Source of the DNA: Butyrivibrio sp. INlla14
GTDB lineage: Bacteria > Bacillota > Clostridia > Lachnospirales > Lachnospiraceae
Reading direction: 5' to 3'
NCBI RefSeq assembly: GCF_900102515.1
Contig: NZ_FMVS01000006.1
Location: 1 to 64,000 of the forward strand
Length of the DNA stretch: 64,000 bases
A program made the translations under genes and the position numbers. The notes beneath the pieces are model-generated. The model made no database searches, was not told the DNA's origin, and saw only the letters and a program-made list of their open reading frames with translations. Of the stretch, positions 34,957 to 43,581 are shown piece by piece (position 1 is the stretch's first letter; each line of letters starts with the position of its first letter).

Positions 34957-35742
34957 ATGGAATACGATTACGAGTGGTTTAAAAAGGGTGTCTATGACCT
35001 TACCAAGATTGATCTTAATGCTTATAAAGAAAAACAGATGAAAAGAAGAATCGATACCCTTATCGGTAAGTATGAAGTTAAGGGCTATGACGGGTTCCTT
35101 GCTCTTATCAAAAAAGACAGAGAAGCCCTGGATTCTTTTGTAACATACCTTACCATCAATGTATCTGAGTTCTTCCGAAATATGGATCAGTGGAACCTTA
35201 TGGATAAAGAGATGGTTCCTGAGCTTATGAATAAGTTTGGCAAGAACCTTAAGATCTGGAGTGCAGCCTGCTCTACAGGTGACGAGCCTTATACTATTGT
35301 TATGATGCTCTCCAAGCATATGCCACTCAATCAGATCAATGTCTATGCTACAGACCTTGACGCTGTGGTTCTGGCCAAGGCTAAGGCTGCTATATATGAT
35401 AAAAAAGAGATTGCCAATACTCCTGAGGAGTTTAAAAAGAAATACTTTACAGAGACTCCCGATGGCAAGATGAAGGTATCCAGCGAGATCACATCCCGCG
35501 TTACTTTCAAGCAGGCTGATCTTTTAAGAGATCCTTATCCAAAGGATTGCCACCTTATTGTATGTCGTAACGTTCTTATTTACTTCACTGAGGAAGCTAA
35601 GGATGACATCTTCAGAAAGTATTATGCAAACCTTGTTCCCGGCGGTATCCTCTTTATCGGAAGTACAGAACAGATCGTCAATTACAAGGATATAGGCTTT
35701 GTTCGTAAGAATTCCTTCTACTACGAGAAGCCTAAGGGATAA
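34957..35742 (+). CDS. cheR: chemotaxis protein methyltransferase
   Basis: 261 residues: an N-terminal helical CheR domain (~1-75) and a SAM-dependent methyltransferase domain with IWSAACSTGDEPYTIVM (motif I) and CHLIVCRNVLIYF. CheR transfers methyl groups from SAM to glutamates of chemoreceptors. It is a single gene with its own terminator, apart from other chemotaxis genes; the CheY-like regulator is 31 kb away. AGGAGGG lies before the ATG. Confidence 0.95.
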   Translation: MEYDYEWFKKGVYDLTKIDLNAYKEKQMKRRIDTLIGKYEVKGYDGFLALIKKDREALDSFVTYLTINVSEFFRNMDQWNLMDKEMVPELMNKFGKNLKIWSAACSTGDEPYTIVMMLSKHMPLNQINVYATDLDAVVLAKAKAAIYDKKEIANTPEEFKKKYFTETPDGKMKVSSEITSRVTFKQADLLRDPYPKDCHLIVCRNVLIYFTEEAKDDIFRKYYANLVPGGILFIGSTEQIVNYKDIGFVRKNSFYYEKPKG

Positions 35743-35787
35743 ATAAGTTTAGAGCAAAAAACATATTTTGCAAAAGTAGAAAAATAT

Positions 35788-35834
35788 AAGCTGCGAAAAT
35801 GCGTTAATTAACGTATATTTCGCAGCTTTAATTT
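35788..35834 (+). terminator. terminator after cheR
   Basis: AAGCTGCGAAAAT pairs with ATATTTCGCAGCTT around an inner GTTAATTAAC palindrome, followed by TAATTTTAT. Stable stem, moderately T-rich tail. Confidence 0.8.
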
Positions 35835-35936
35835 TATACAATTATTTCAACATAAACAAAGTGATAACAAAGTATTCAGTTATCACTGTCAGGCAACTGA
35901 TGACATATTGTTTTTCTTGAAAGGAAGGTGAGTGTT

Positions 35937-36149
35937 ATGTTGTCACTGCTATTTATTATTTTATTCTTTGCTGTTTTCGGAAAAATGGTTAGTTTTGCAT
36001 TTAAAGCTACCTGGAGCATCTTTAAGGTTGTTATGTATCTGGTGTTCCTTCCAATGATCATTATTGGATTTGTGATCGGCGGATTTATATATATAGCAAT
36101 TCCGATACTTATCATAATTGGAATTGCAAGCTTATTTGCAAAAGCGTGA
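35937..36149 (+). CDS. small two-helix membrane protein
   Basis: 70 residues, almost entirely hydrophobic: helices at ~1-18 and ~30-65 separated by KMVSFAFKATWS. The ATG at 35937 lies eight bases after AAGGAAGG; a GTG three codons upstream is inside that site. It is 28 bases before a DUF4342-type gene on the same strand, so the two are probably expressed together. No function can be assigned. Confidence 0.7.
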   Translation: MLSLLFIILFFAVFGKMVSFAFKATWSIFKVVMYLVFLPMIIIGFVIGGFIYIAIPILIIIGIASLFAKA

Positions 36150-36177
36150 CTATGTAAATTGAAAGGAGAACAAAGGT

Positions 36178-36567
36178 ATGAATATTACATTGGAAGCTGT
36201 TGAAAAGGTAATGGAAGAAACAGGTGTTGATTACAAGGTTGCAAAAGAGGCTCTTCTTAAAACGGATGGAGACGTTGAAGCTGCAATAAAGAGCATTCAG
36301 CCAAACACTAATGACATAAGTGATGATATCAAGGCTCTTATTGATAAGCTTAAAAACAAAGTTGAAGAGGGCAACGTAGACAGAGTTCAGATCAAAAAAG
36401 GCGAGGAAGTAGTTTTTAGTGTTCCTGTCAACGTTGGAATCCTTGGAGGAATCCTGGGACTTGCTACCGCACCTTGGGCCCTCATCGCTGGTTCCGTAGC
36501 AGCATTTGGTCTTGGCTGCAAACTCGAAGTAGTCAAAAAAGACGGAACCACCGACGAAGTAAAATAA
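36178..36567 (+). CDS. UBA-like plus DUF4342 domain protein
   Basis: 129 residues. The N-terminal ~42 residues resemble a UBA/NAC helical domain (VEKVMEETGVDYKVAKEALLKTDGDVEAAI). The remainder fits DUF4342 (KKGEEVVFSVPVNVGILGGILGLATAPW), with one short hydrophobic segment that could be membrane-inserted. Both domains often occur together in Firmicutes proteins of unknown function. A GAAAGGAG site precedes the ATG. Its terminator lies at the edge of the large palindromic element. Confidence 0.85.
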   Translation: MNITLEAVEKVMEETGVDYKVAKEALLKTDGDVEAAIKSIQPNTNDISDDIKALIDKLKNKVEEGNVDRVQIKKGEEVVFSVPVNVGILGGILGLATAPWALIAGSVAAFGLGCKLEVVKKDGTTDEVK

Positions 36568-36587
36568 CCAACATCCCCCACCAAAAC

Positions 36588-36639
36588 AGTGCACCCGTTC
36601 CTCCTTGTAAGCGGGTGCACTCATTCTAAAAGTTTTTTT
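36588..36639 (+). terminator. terminator-like hairpin after the DUF4342 gene
   Basis: AGTGCACCCG and CGGGTGCACT form a 10-bp stem around a 14-base loop; a run of seven T follows 12 bases later (36633-36639). The right half of this hairpin overlaps the outermost arm of the large inverted repeat. Confidence 0.7.
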
Positions 36640-37232
36640 CGTCGGCTTCAGTTCGGGTATTCATGGACTTCTGGAAGAGGCATAAGAATTCTACGGTTCA
36701 AAACTCGCGCCAGGGCAGCGCTTGCGAGTCGTCCAGTTTCCTATGCGAGTCTTATCTGGCAAATGCGATTTTCTAATGTTTCCACAGCAGTTTTTCCCGC
36801 GCATGCGAAGCGTTGTCTGAAGCAGGACGGAATATATTTAATTTCATAAGAAAATGCCATTTGGCGCATGGCGCCATAAAGAAATGAGGCATCAATTTCT
36901 CTAAGCTTGCTTGAGAGAATTGATGCCTCATTTCTTGTAACGCCCGCATCGCGGGCTATGGCATTTTCTGTTGTAATATTGCTCACCGTCCTGCAAGTTT
37001 ACGCTGCAGCATGCGCATTGAAAGAAAAACTGCGGAAACATCTAAGAAAATCTGCATTTGTCAGTGACGAGCACTACGGGAACTGGCGTGAGTAAAAAGC
37101 TGCCCCTTGGCGCTCAGACATGTTGAACCGAAGCAGAATTCTTATGACCTTCCAGGAGCCTCATGAATTCCCCCTCCTTACACAGACGAAAAAAACTTTT
37201 ATGAATATCGTTTCCCGCTTACTCGGAGGAAC
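36597..37232. repeat. 636-bp imperfect palindrome (inverted-repeat element)
   Basis: Two ~310-base arms in inverted orientation about a centre near 36908-36914. Matched blocks, left versus reverse complement of right: 36597-36615 with 37214-37232 (17 of 19), 36628-36643 with 37185-37200 (16 of 16, AAAAGTTTTTTTCGTC), CATAAGAATTCT at 36681-36692 with 37135-37146 (12 of 12), and 36879-36897 with 36918-36936 (19 of 19). Diverged but alignable sequence lies between. The outer blocks keep equal distance from the centre. Short open frames on both strands inside it mirror each other (NEASILSSKL and REIDASFL segments) and are more likely structure than protein. It fills nearly all of the 750-base gap. 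Could be a non-autonomous mobile element or a long structured RNA. Confidence 0.9.
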
Positions 37233-37317
37233 ATAAACTACATTTGACACAATTTACAAATCAGTATAAATTATTGGAGTTAATGTAATGAGTTGGATTT
37301 TGTGATAGGAATGCGAT

Positions 37318-38460
37318 ATGAATGAGATATCAGTTACGAAATTAAATAAGATGCCCAGAGAATCTTATGTGCTTGTAGATGTTCGCAGTGAGAGTCTTGC
37401 GGATTATGGTATGATGCCAGGTGCTATCTGGGTTAGTGCAGAGGATATTGAAAAGGGCAATATAGAAAAGATTGAGAATATCCCTGCTGATAAGAAGATA
37501 GTTTTTTACTGCCAGATAGGCCAGAAATCTCAGGAAATATGTGGCCTTCCATGCTTTGAGGGCAGGGACTGCTATAGCCTTAAGGGCGGATATATGGAAT
37601 ACCTCCAGGATGAGCTTTCAAGGAGCGAAGCTGGAGCTAAGCAGGAAAAAGCAGAGGAGAGCATACGCAAGAAATTCCACAAGCAGCTCTTTTCCCCATT
37701 TGCCAAGGCATGTAAGACTTACAAGCTGATAAATGAAGGTGATCATATAGCTGTGTGCATCTCAGGCGGCAAGGACTCTATGCTGATGGCCAAGCTCTTT
37801 CAGGAAATCCAGAAGCACAGACAGGTCAAGTTTGACGTGACTTTCCTTGTAATGGACCCTGGCTACAATAAGGAGAACAGAGCCCTCATTGAGAGCAATG
37901 CCAAGGCTCTTGGAATCCCGGTTACAATTTTTGAGAGCACCATTTTTGATACAGTTGATACTATCGAAAAGAGCCCATGCTATCTTTGTGCCAGAATGAG
38001 ACGCGGATATTTATATAGCAAGGCTAAAGAGCTGGGATGTAACAAGATTGCTCTTGGTCACCACTACGACGATGTTATCGAGACTATCCTTATGGGAATG
38101 CTCTATGGCGGCCAGGTTCAGACTATGATGCCCAAGCTTCACAGCACTAACTTTGAGGGCATGGAACTTATCAGACCTATGTACTTTATAAGAGAAGCTG
38201 ACATATGCGCCTGGAGAGACTATAACGAACTACATTTCCTTCAGTGTGCATGTCACTTTACAGAGACCTGCTCAACCTGTCATACTGATGGAACTACAGC
38301 ATCCAAGCGTCTTGAGACCAAGCACCTTATAGCAGCTATGAAGAAGGATAATCCTTTTGTAGAGGCTAACATCTTTAAGAGTGTTGAGAACGTAAGCCTC
38401 AATACAATTATTGCTTACAAAAAAGATGGAGTTAAGCATCATTTCCTTGATGAGTATTGA
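37318..38460 (+). CDS. rhodanese domain fused to TtcA/TilS-type PP-loop tRNA thiolation protein
   Basis: 380 residues. The first ~100 are a rhodanese domain with the active-site Cys C65 in VFYCQIGQKS. The rest is a PP-loop ATPase with SGGKDS (149-154), CYLC, LGHHYDDVIETILM and a Cys-rich tail (CACHFTETCSTC) that could hold an iron-sulfur cluster, as in TtcA, which thiolates cytidine 32 of tRNA. The fusion would place the sulfur carrier and the modifying enzyme in one chain. Many TtcA proteins lack the rhodanese part. The gene stands alone beside the palindromic element. Confidence 0.88.
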   Translation: MNEISVTKLNKMPRESYVLVDVRSESLADYGMMPGAIWVSAEDIEKGNIEKIENIPADKKIVFYCQIGQKSQEICGLPCFEGRDCYSLKGGYMEYLQDELSRSEAGAKQEKAEESIRKKFHKQLFSPFAKACKTYKLINEGDHIAVCISGGKDSMLMAKLFQEIQKHRQVKFDVTFLVMDPGYNKENRALIESNAKALGIPVTIFESTIFDTVDTIEKSPCYLCARMRRGYLYSKAKELGCNKIALGHHYDDVIETILMGMLYGGQVQTMMPKLHSTNFEGMELIRPMYFIREADICAWRDYNELHFLQCACHFTETCSTCHTDGTTASKRLETKHLIAAMKKDNPFVEANIFKSVENVSLNTIIAYKKDGVKHHFLDEY

Positions 38461-38472
38461 ATATATTGTGAT

Positions 38473-38504
38473 GAAAAAGAGTCCTGCCTTTTGGTCAGGA
38501 CTCT
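38473..38504 (-). terminator. terminator of the minus-strand exonuclease gene
   Basis: AGAGTCCTG and CAGGACTCT (9 bp) around a nine-base loop; read on the minus strand it is followed by TTTTTC. The stem starts within the stop codon region of the RNase H-like gene. The plus-strand side has no T-run. Confidence 0.75.
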
Positions 38505-39682
38505 CCTAGTATATGGCCTATTACATGAGATGCGTATAAACTCATGGCAAACCGGCTCTTTTTCATATTGTCATTAAGGTCAAAGAAAAAGCGATTGTCT
38601 TTGTAGTCTTCCTTGAAAAATGGAGCAAAAACAAGATCCCACTCCAGCAGATACTGGCCTTCCTTTTTGGTATAGCAGTTCTCGGGAGTTGCTTTTTCGC
38701 GGAAAGACTTATCTACAAATTCAGCAATAGACTTGTGGATTGCCATATCTTCTTTTGGCAGATAATAGTAATCTCTGTAATTTGAATAGTAGTACTTAAG
38801 CTCGGTTTCGTATAGAGGAACCCGAAGAGTAGCTTCTTTTCCCACAATCTTAAAAAAGCATCCGTCAAGATTTCCTGAAAGAGATGAAGGAAGCTCAAAA
38901 GGAAGCGCCAGCTTCATAAAGACTTCCTGCTTGCTGGAACCGTCCAGATCCTTGTAGTAATTGGCCTGAACCTTCTTGGCCCTGACTGGAAGCTCATAGT
39001 CATAGGCATTGTCATCTATTTCCGCATCGGTTCTTATAGAAACCTCAGGCATGTTTTCAAACAGGTGAAAGAACTCCAGATACCGCAGCATTGGCAAAAG
39101 TCCAAACATTCCCTTAACATCCTCAAAATTATGAAGCAAAAGGAGTTTAAGCTTCTCAGGGTCCTTGCTCTCGGTAAAGTCCTTGTACACCGGGATCAGC
39201 TTGCCTCCGTCGTATTTGTCCTCTCTGTCAATCCCAAGGTATAGCTCTATGGTTTTTTGTTTACAGTCAGGAAGCCCTAATTGGAGCTTGAAGGGAGATA
39301 TCTTTTTATACAGGTCAAAAGATTCTATGCCTTCAAAGGGATCCTTAAGGCCATAGAGAGTACATCTTGCCTGAATAAAGGGAATATCAAAACGATTACC
39401 GTTAAAGTGTATAAGATACTTAAAATCCTTAATAAGATCAGAAAAACTATCAAGGATTTCTTTTTCGTGATCTTTGTTCTCGGCCATGAACTGGGCTATA
39501 TGCCAGGTATGACCCTGATAGTAGGAAACTCCGATAAGATAGACCTCCGCTGTCTTGGGAGATAAGCCGCATGTCTTTATGTCGAAAAAAAGAATCTCAG
39601 AAAGATTGCAGCCAAAGAGCTTATCCAATGAGTTTGCTATATCATTTTCTGGAAGTGAAAATTCTTCGCTGGTCCTTATCAT
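38495..39682 (-). CDS. RNase H-like (YprB-type) exonuclease domain protein
   Basis: 395 residues. The N-terminal ~190 form an RNase H-like 3'-5' exonuclease fold: FDIKTCGLSP (first acidic motif), HFNGNRFDIPFIQAR (second) and HNFEDVKGMFGLL (third, with Asp). This matches the YprB-type ribonuclease H-like family. The remaining ~200 residues are not recognised. Canonical DEDD has Asp-x-Glu in motif I; here it is DIKT, so activity is uncertain. The gene is convergent with the tRNA thiolation gene and divergent from rnfC. Confidence 0.8.
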   Translation of the reverse strand: MIRTSEEFSLPENDIANSLDKLFGCNLSEILFFDIKTCGLSPKTAEVYLIGVSYYQGHTWHIAQFMAENKDHEKEILDSFSDLIKDFKYLIHFNGNRFDIPFIQARCTLYGLKDPFEGIESFDLYKKISPFKLQLGLPDCKQKTIELYLGIDREDKYDGGKLIPVYKDFTESKDPEKLKLLLLHNFEDVKGMFGLLPMLRYLEFFHLFENMPEVSIRTDAEIDDNAYDYELPVRAKKVQANYYKDLDGSSKQEVFMKLALPFELPSSLSGNLDGCFFKIVGKEATLRVPLYETELKYYYSNYRDYYYLPKEDMAIHKSIAEFVDKSFREKATPENCYTKKEGQYLLEWDLVFAPFFKEDYKDNRFFFDLNDNMKKSRFAMSLYASHVIGHILGES

Positions 39683-39858
39683 GTAGTTTTATAACCCTCC
39701 CCAATACTCTTTCACCCAATATTGCATTGAATAGATTTATTATATCAAATAATATTCTGAAAAAATCTACATTTTTGTATGTATTTATTTACAAATATAC
39801 GATAAAATGTAGAATTTTTGCATAAAAATAGCTATACTTATAGTGTTGGGGAACAGTT

Positions 39859-39878
39859 TCTCAAAAGGTCTTTTGAGA
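39859..39878 (+). promoter_or_regulatory. 20-bp palindrome in the rnf leader
   Basis: TCTCAAAAG-GT-CTTTTGAGA, a perfect 9-bp inverted repeat 37 bases before rnfC. A possible -10 (TATACT or TATAGT) lies about 20-30 bases upstream. It could be an operator for a repressor acting just after the start of transcription, or an RNA hairpin in the leader. It does not match the Rex redox operator. Confidence 0.5.
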
Positions 39879-39915
39879 TAAGTTTTCAAATAATAAATTG
39901 AAAGAAGGGTAGGAA

Positions 39916-41232
39916 ATGGCTAGAGGTACGTTCGCGGGCGGTATCCATCCATATGAAGGCAAGGAATTGTCTAAGGATAAGCCCATAAAATCAGTGCTAC
40001 CAAAAGGGGATTTAGTTTATCCTTTGTCTCAGCACATCGGAGCACCGGCTAAAGCGATTGTTGCAGTTGGTGATCACGTTCTTACCGGTCAGAAAATAGC
40101 GGAGGCTGGAGGATTTGTTTCTGCTAATATTTTCTCAACGGTATCTGGAACTGTTAAGGCAATAGAAAAACGTCGCCTTACTACTGGCGCTATGTGCGAC
40201 AGTATCATCGTCGAGAATGACGGCAAATATGAAGAAGTTGAGTTTAAGCCTCTCAAACCTTATGAGGAGATGACTCCGGAAGACAAGATTGCGGCTGTCC
40301 GCGAAGCAGGAGTTGTTGGTATGGGTGGAGCAGGCTTCCCGACTGCTGTTAAGTTTGCGCCTAAAGAGCCTGACAAGATTGATTATGTTATTGCGAATTG
40401 CTCTGAGTGTGAGCCATATCTGACCTCTGACTATAGACGTATGGTAGAAGAGCCAGAGCTTCTTCTTGAAGGTCTTAAGATTGCAGTCAGCATTTTCCCT
40501 AATGCAAGAGGAATACTTGCTATTGAGGATAACAAGCCTGATTGTATTGCCAAGTACAAAGAACTGACTAAGGATGAGGACAAGATAAGTGTCAAGGCTG
40601 TCAAGACCAAGTATCCTGAAGGTGCTGAGAGAATGCTTATCTATGCCTGCACCGGAAGAGAGATCAATTCTTCAATGCTTCCTGCAGATGCAGGCTGTAT
40701 CGTTGATAACGTTGATACACTCTGCGCAGTTGCAAGAGCGGTAAAAGAGGGACGACCCCTCATGGAGAGAATCGTAACTATCACCGGTGACTGTATTGCA
40801 GATCCTAGAAACTATAAAGTCAGGATTGGTACTAACTACAAGGAACTTATTGAGGATGCTGGCGGTTTTGTTACTGAACCTGCCAAGATCATATCAGGCG
40901 GTCCTATGATGGGCTTTGCTATTTTTGATCTCGATGTTCCAACTACCAAGACTGCATCAGCAATTACTGCATTTTCCAAGGATGCTGTTTCAGAGATGGA
41001 GCCTTCAGCCTGCATCAACTGTGCACGTTGCGTAGAGGTCTGCCCTGAAAGGCTTGTTCCAAAGAATCTTGCAGATGCTGTAGAACACAATAATGAACAG
41101 GCATTCCTCGATATGTACGGAATGGAATGTTGTGAGTGCGGATGCTGTAGCTATATCTGTCCTGCAAGACGTCAGCTTACACAGCTGATCAAGGGTATGA
41201 GAAAGATTCAGCTTGGCAAGAGGAAAAAGTGA
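39916..41232 (+). CDS. rnfC: Rnf complex subunit C
   Basis: 438 residues of the Na+/H+-translocating ferredoxin:NAD+ oxidoreductase. RnfC is the peripheral NADH-binding subunit: the glycine-rich GVVGMGGAGFPTAVKF loop (NADH/FMN-type fold) and two 4Fe-4S motifs, CINCARCVEVCP and CCECGCCSYICP. It heads the rnfCDGEAB operon, the usual clostridial order. A GAAAGAAGGGT site lies before the ATG. Confidence 0.97.
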   Translation: MARGTFAGGIHPYEGKELSKDKPIKSVLPKGDLVYPLSQHIGAPAKAIVAVGDHVLTGQKIAEAGGFVSANIFSTVSGTVKAIEKRRLTTGAMCDSIIVENDGKYEEVEFKPLKPYEEMTPEDKIAAVREAGVVGMGGAGFPTAVKFAPKEPDKIDYVIANCSECEPYLTSDYRRMVEEPELLLEGLKIAVSIFPNARGILAIEDNKPDCIAKYKELTKDEDKISVKAVKTKYPEGAERMLIYACTGREINSSMLPADAGCIVDNVDTLCAVARAVKEGRPLMERIVTITGDCIADPRNYKVRIGTNYKELIEDAGGFVTEPAKIISGGPMMGFAIFDLDVPTTKTASAITAFSKDAVSEMEPSACINCARCVEVCPERLVPKNLADAVEHNNEQAFLDMYGMECCECGCCSYICPARRQLTQLIKGMRKIQLGKRKK

Positions 41233-41249
41233 GGGGAGGATTAGCTTAA

Positions 41250-42200
41250 ATGAGTGAACTTAGAAAAGTGTCATCCAATCCACATGTAAGATCCAAGACT
41301 ACAACATCTAATATCATGATGTGGGTGGTTATTGCCCTGCTCCCTGCAGCTGGCTTTGGTATCTACAACTTTGGCGTGGATGCACTAATTATTTTGTTAT
41401 TATCAGTGGCTACCTGTGTGCTTTCAGAGTTTATCTATGAGAAGGCATTGCACAAACCAGTTACAATCGGCGATCTGTCTGCGGTTGTAACAGGTCTTTT
41501 ACTGGGCCTTAACCTTCCATCTACAGTACCGTGGTGGATCCCGGTTTTAGGCGGTATATTTGCTATTATCCTGGTCAAGCAGCTTTTTGGCGGTCTTGGA
41601 CAGAACTTTATGAACCCGGCTCTTGGCGGAAGGTGTTTCCTTGTTATTTCTTTCCCGGCTATCATGACTAATTTCATTACAGATACTTACACAGGTGCGA
41701 CACCTCTTGCAAATCTTAAAAACGGTGTAGAAGTAAACGTAATGGACATGATCATTGGTAGGACAGGTGGTACCATTGGTGAGACATCAATGCTGTGCAT
41801 AGCTATAGGTGCTATGATCCTGTTTGCAGTTGGAATCATTGATTACGTGATCCCATTTACCTATATCATTACATTTGCGCTGTTTGTAGCTCTTTTTGGA
41901 GGCTATGGATTTAACTGGTCTTACATTTCCGCACATCTTGCTGGCGGCGGACTTATGCTTGGTGCCTTCTTTATGGCAACTGACTATGTTACATGCCCTA
42001 TAACTCCAAAGGGAAGATTTATCTATGGCTTGATACTTGGTATTTTAACTGGTATTTTCCGAATTTTCGGAGCCAATGCAGAAGGTGTTTCCTATGCGAT
42101 CATAATCACAAACCTTCTGGTTCCTCTTATTGAGAAATTTACCATTCCTAGAGCCTTCGGTATCAAGAAATCTGCAAAAAAGGAGGCGAAAAGAGCATGA
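41250..42200 (+). CDS. rnfD: Rnf complex subunit D
   Basis: 316 residues, about nine membrane helices, with the covalent-flavin-type motif TYTGATPLA near the middle (FMN on Thr). It forms part of the ion-translocating membrane core. It begins 18 bases after rnfC, and its stop overlaps the rnfG start (ATGA). Confidence 0.97.
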   Translation: MSELRKVSSNPHVRSKTTTSNIMMWVVIALLPAAGFGIYNFGVDALIILLLSVATCVLSEFIYEKALHKPVTIGDLSAVVTGLLLGLNLPSTVPWWIPVLGGIFAIILVKQLFGGLGQNFMNPALGGRCFLVISFPAIMTNFITDTYTGATPLANLKNGVEVNVMDMIIGRTGGTIGETSMLCIAIGAMILFAVGIIDYVIPFTYIITFALFVALFGGYGFNWSYISAHLAGGGLMLGAFFMATDYVTCPITPKGRFIYGLILGILTGIFRIFGANAEGVSYAIIITNLLVPLIEKFTIPRAFGIKKSAKKEAKRA

Positions 42201-42805
42201 ATGATACAAAAAGCATGATTAAAAACGCCCTTATTCTTTTTGCAATCACTCTGGTAGCTGGTATCCTTTTAGGTCTTGTATATCAGGTGACAAAAGATCC
42301 TATAGCTTATCAGGACAAGCTGGCTCAGGACAAGGCTAATCAGTCAGTTTTTGCTGCGGCTTCTACCTTTAATGACAAAGAGATCAACGAGGCTGCACTT
42401 CTTGATGCTGAGACTAAACACGGCGGAATGACCATTGAGAGCGTAAAAGAGGCTGTTGATGGAAGCGGAGCTGCTCTTGGCTATGTTATACAGGTTCAGT
42501 CAAAGGGCTACGGCGATATGATCGAGTACACTGTTGGTATTACAAACGACGGCAATGTAAATGGAATATCCATTATTTCAATCGCTGAGACTCCTGGACT
42601 TGGAATGAATGCAGATAAGGTTTTGACTCCACAGTTTGTGGACAAAGCTGCAACACAGTTTACAGTAGTTAAAAATGGCCAGCTTACGGACTCAAACACA
42701 CAGATTGAGGCTATTTCAGGAGCTACCATCACATCAAGAGCCGTAACTAATGGCGTCAATGCTGCTGTAGATTATTTTAATGATGCGTTGAAAGGAGGAC
42801 AGTGA
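42197..42805 (+). CDS. rnfG: Rnf complex subunit G
   Basis: 202 residues: one N-terminal membrane helix and an extracytoplasmic FMN-binding domain with SGATITSRAV near residue 175, where FMN is bound covalently to Thr. Overlaps rnfD by four bases and rnfE by one base (TGATG), indicating translational coupling. Confidence 0.97.
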   Translation: MNDTKSMIKNALILFAITLVAGILLGLVYQVTKDPIAYQDKLAQDKANQSVFAAASTFNDKEINEAALLDAETKHGGMTIESVKEAVDGSGAALGYVIQVQSKGYGDMIEYTVGITNDGNVNGISIISIAETPGLGMNADKVLTPQFVDKAATQFTVVKNGQLTDSNTQIEAISGATITSRAVTNGVNAAVDYFNDALKGGQ

Positions 42806-43581
42806 TGAGCACAGAATCAAAAAAAGGCGCTTTGGGCTTTAGGCAGGATTCACCCTCTGAAAGATTTTTCAACGGCCTCATTGCTGAAAACCCTACTCTA
42901 GTTCTTATGATTGGTATGTGTCCAACCCTTGCGGTTACTTCCTCTGCCATAAACGGCCTTGGAATGGGACTTGCTACCACATTTGTTCTTGCACTTAGTA
43001 ATGCAGTTATTGCAGCACTTCGTAAGACGATTCCTTCAACAGTAAGAATTCCGTCTTTCATCGTTGTAATTGCTTCATTCGTTACACTTGTTGAACTTCT
43101 CATGAAGGCCTATGTCCCTTCACTCAACAAGGCACTGGGAGTTTATATCCCACTTATCGTTGTTAACTGTATCATCTTTGGCAGAGCGGAAGCTTATGCC
43201 AGCAAACATGGTATCATCCCTTCATTCTTTGATGGTATAGGCATGGGAATTGGATTTACCTGTGCAATTACAGTTATCGGACTTATAAGAGAATTTATCG
43301 GTGGCGGTACAGCTTTTGATGTGCAGATACTTGGCGATGGAACAGTAGTTCCAGGCCCTGTAGGCGCATTCCTTTCAGGCTATCAGCCAATTAGTATCTT
43401 TATTCAGCAGGCAGGTGCTTTCTTTGTTCTGGCATTTCTTATTGCCATCATGAACAAGATCAAGATAAATGCTGCCAAGAAGGGTAAAGAGACCAAGATA
43501 GGCCAGGGATGCTGCGGCTCAGAAGAAGCGGCTGTTGCAGAAAAAGTCATCGCAGAAAAAGCTGGAAAGGAGGCTGAATGA
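42805..43581 (+). CDS. rnfE: Rnf complex subunit E
   Basis: 258 residues, about six membrane helices. NPTLVLMIGMCPTLAVTSS is typical for RnfE/NqrD, and a conserved Cys pair region (VVNCIIFGRAEAYAS) is present. The C-terminal tail after residue ~225 is soluble and Cys/Ala-rich (GQGCCGSEEA). The ATG at 42805 is chosen because AAAGGAGG lies six bases before it; a GTG just upstream is part of the overlap. Confidence 0.97.
   Translation: MSTESKKGALGFRQDSPSERFFNGLIAENPTLVLMIGMCPTLAVTSSAINGLGMGLATTFVLALSNAVIAALRKTIPSTVRIPSFIVVIASFVTLVELLMKAYVPSLNKALGVYIPLIVVNCIIFGRAEAYASKHGIIPSFFDGIGMGIGFTCAITVIGLIREFIGGGTAFDVQILGDGTVVPGPVGAFLSGYQPISIFIQQAGAFFVLAFLIAIMNKIKINAAKKGKETKIGQGCCGSEEAAVAEKVIAEKAGKEAE

Noticed and set aside
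36589-37095. Small proteins within the large palindrome
   Set aside because: Frames lie on both strands in mirrored arrangement, lack good ribosome binding sites and follow the inverted-repeat structure.
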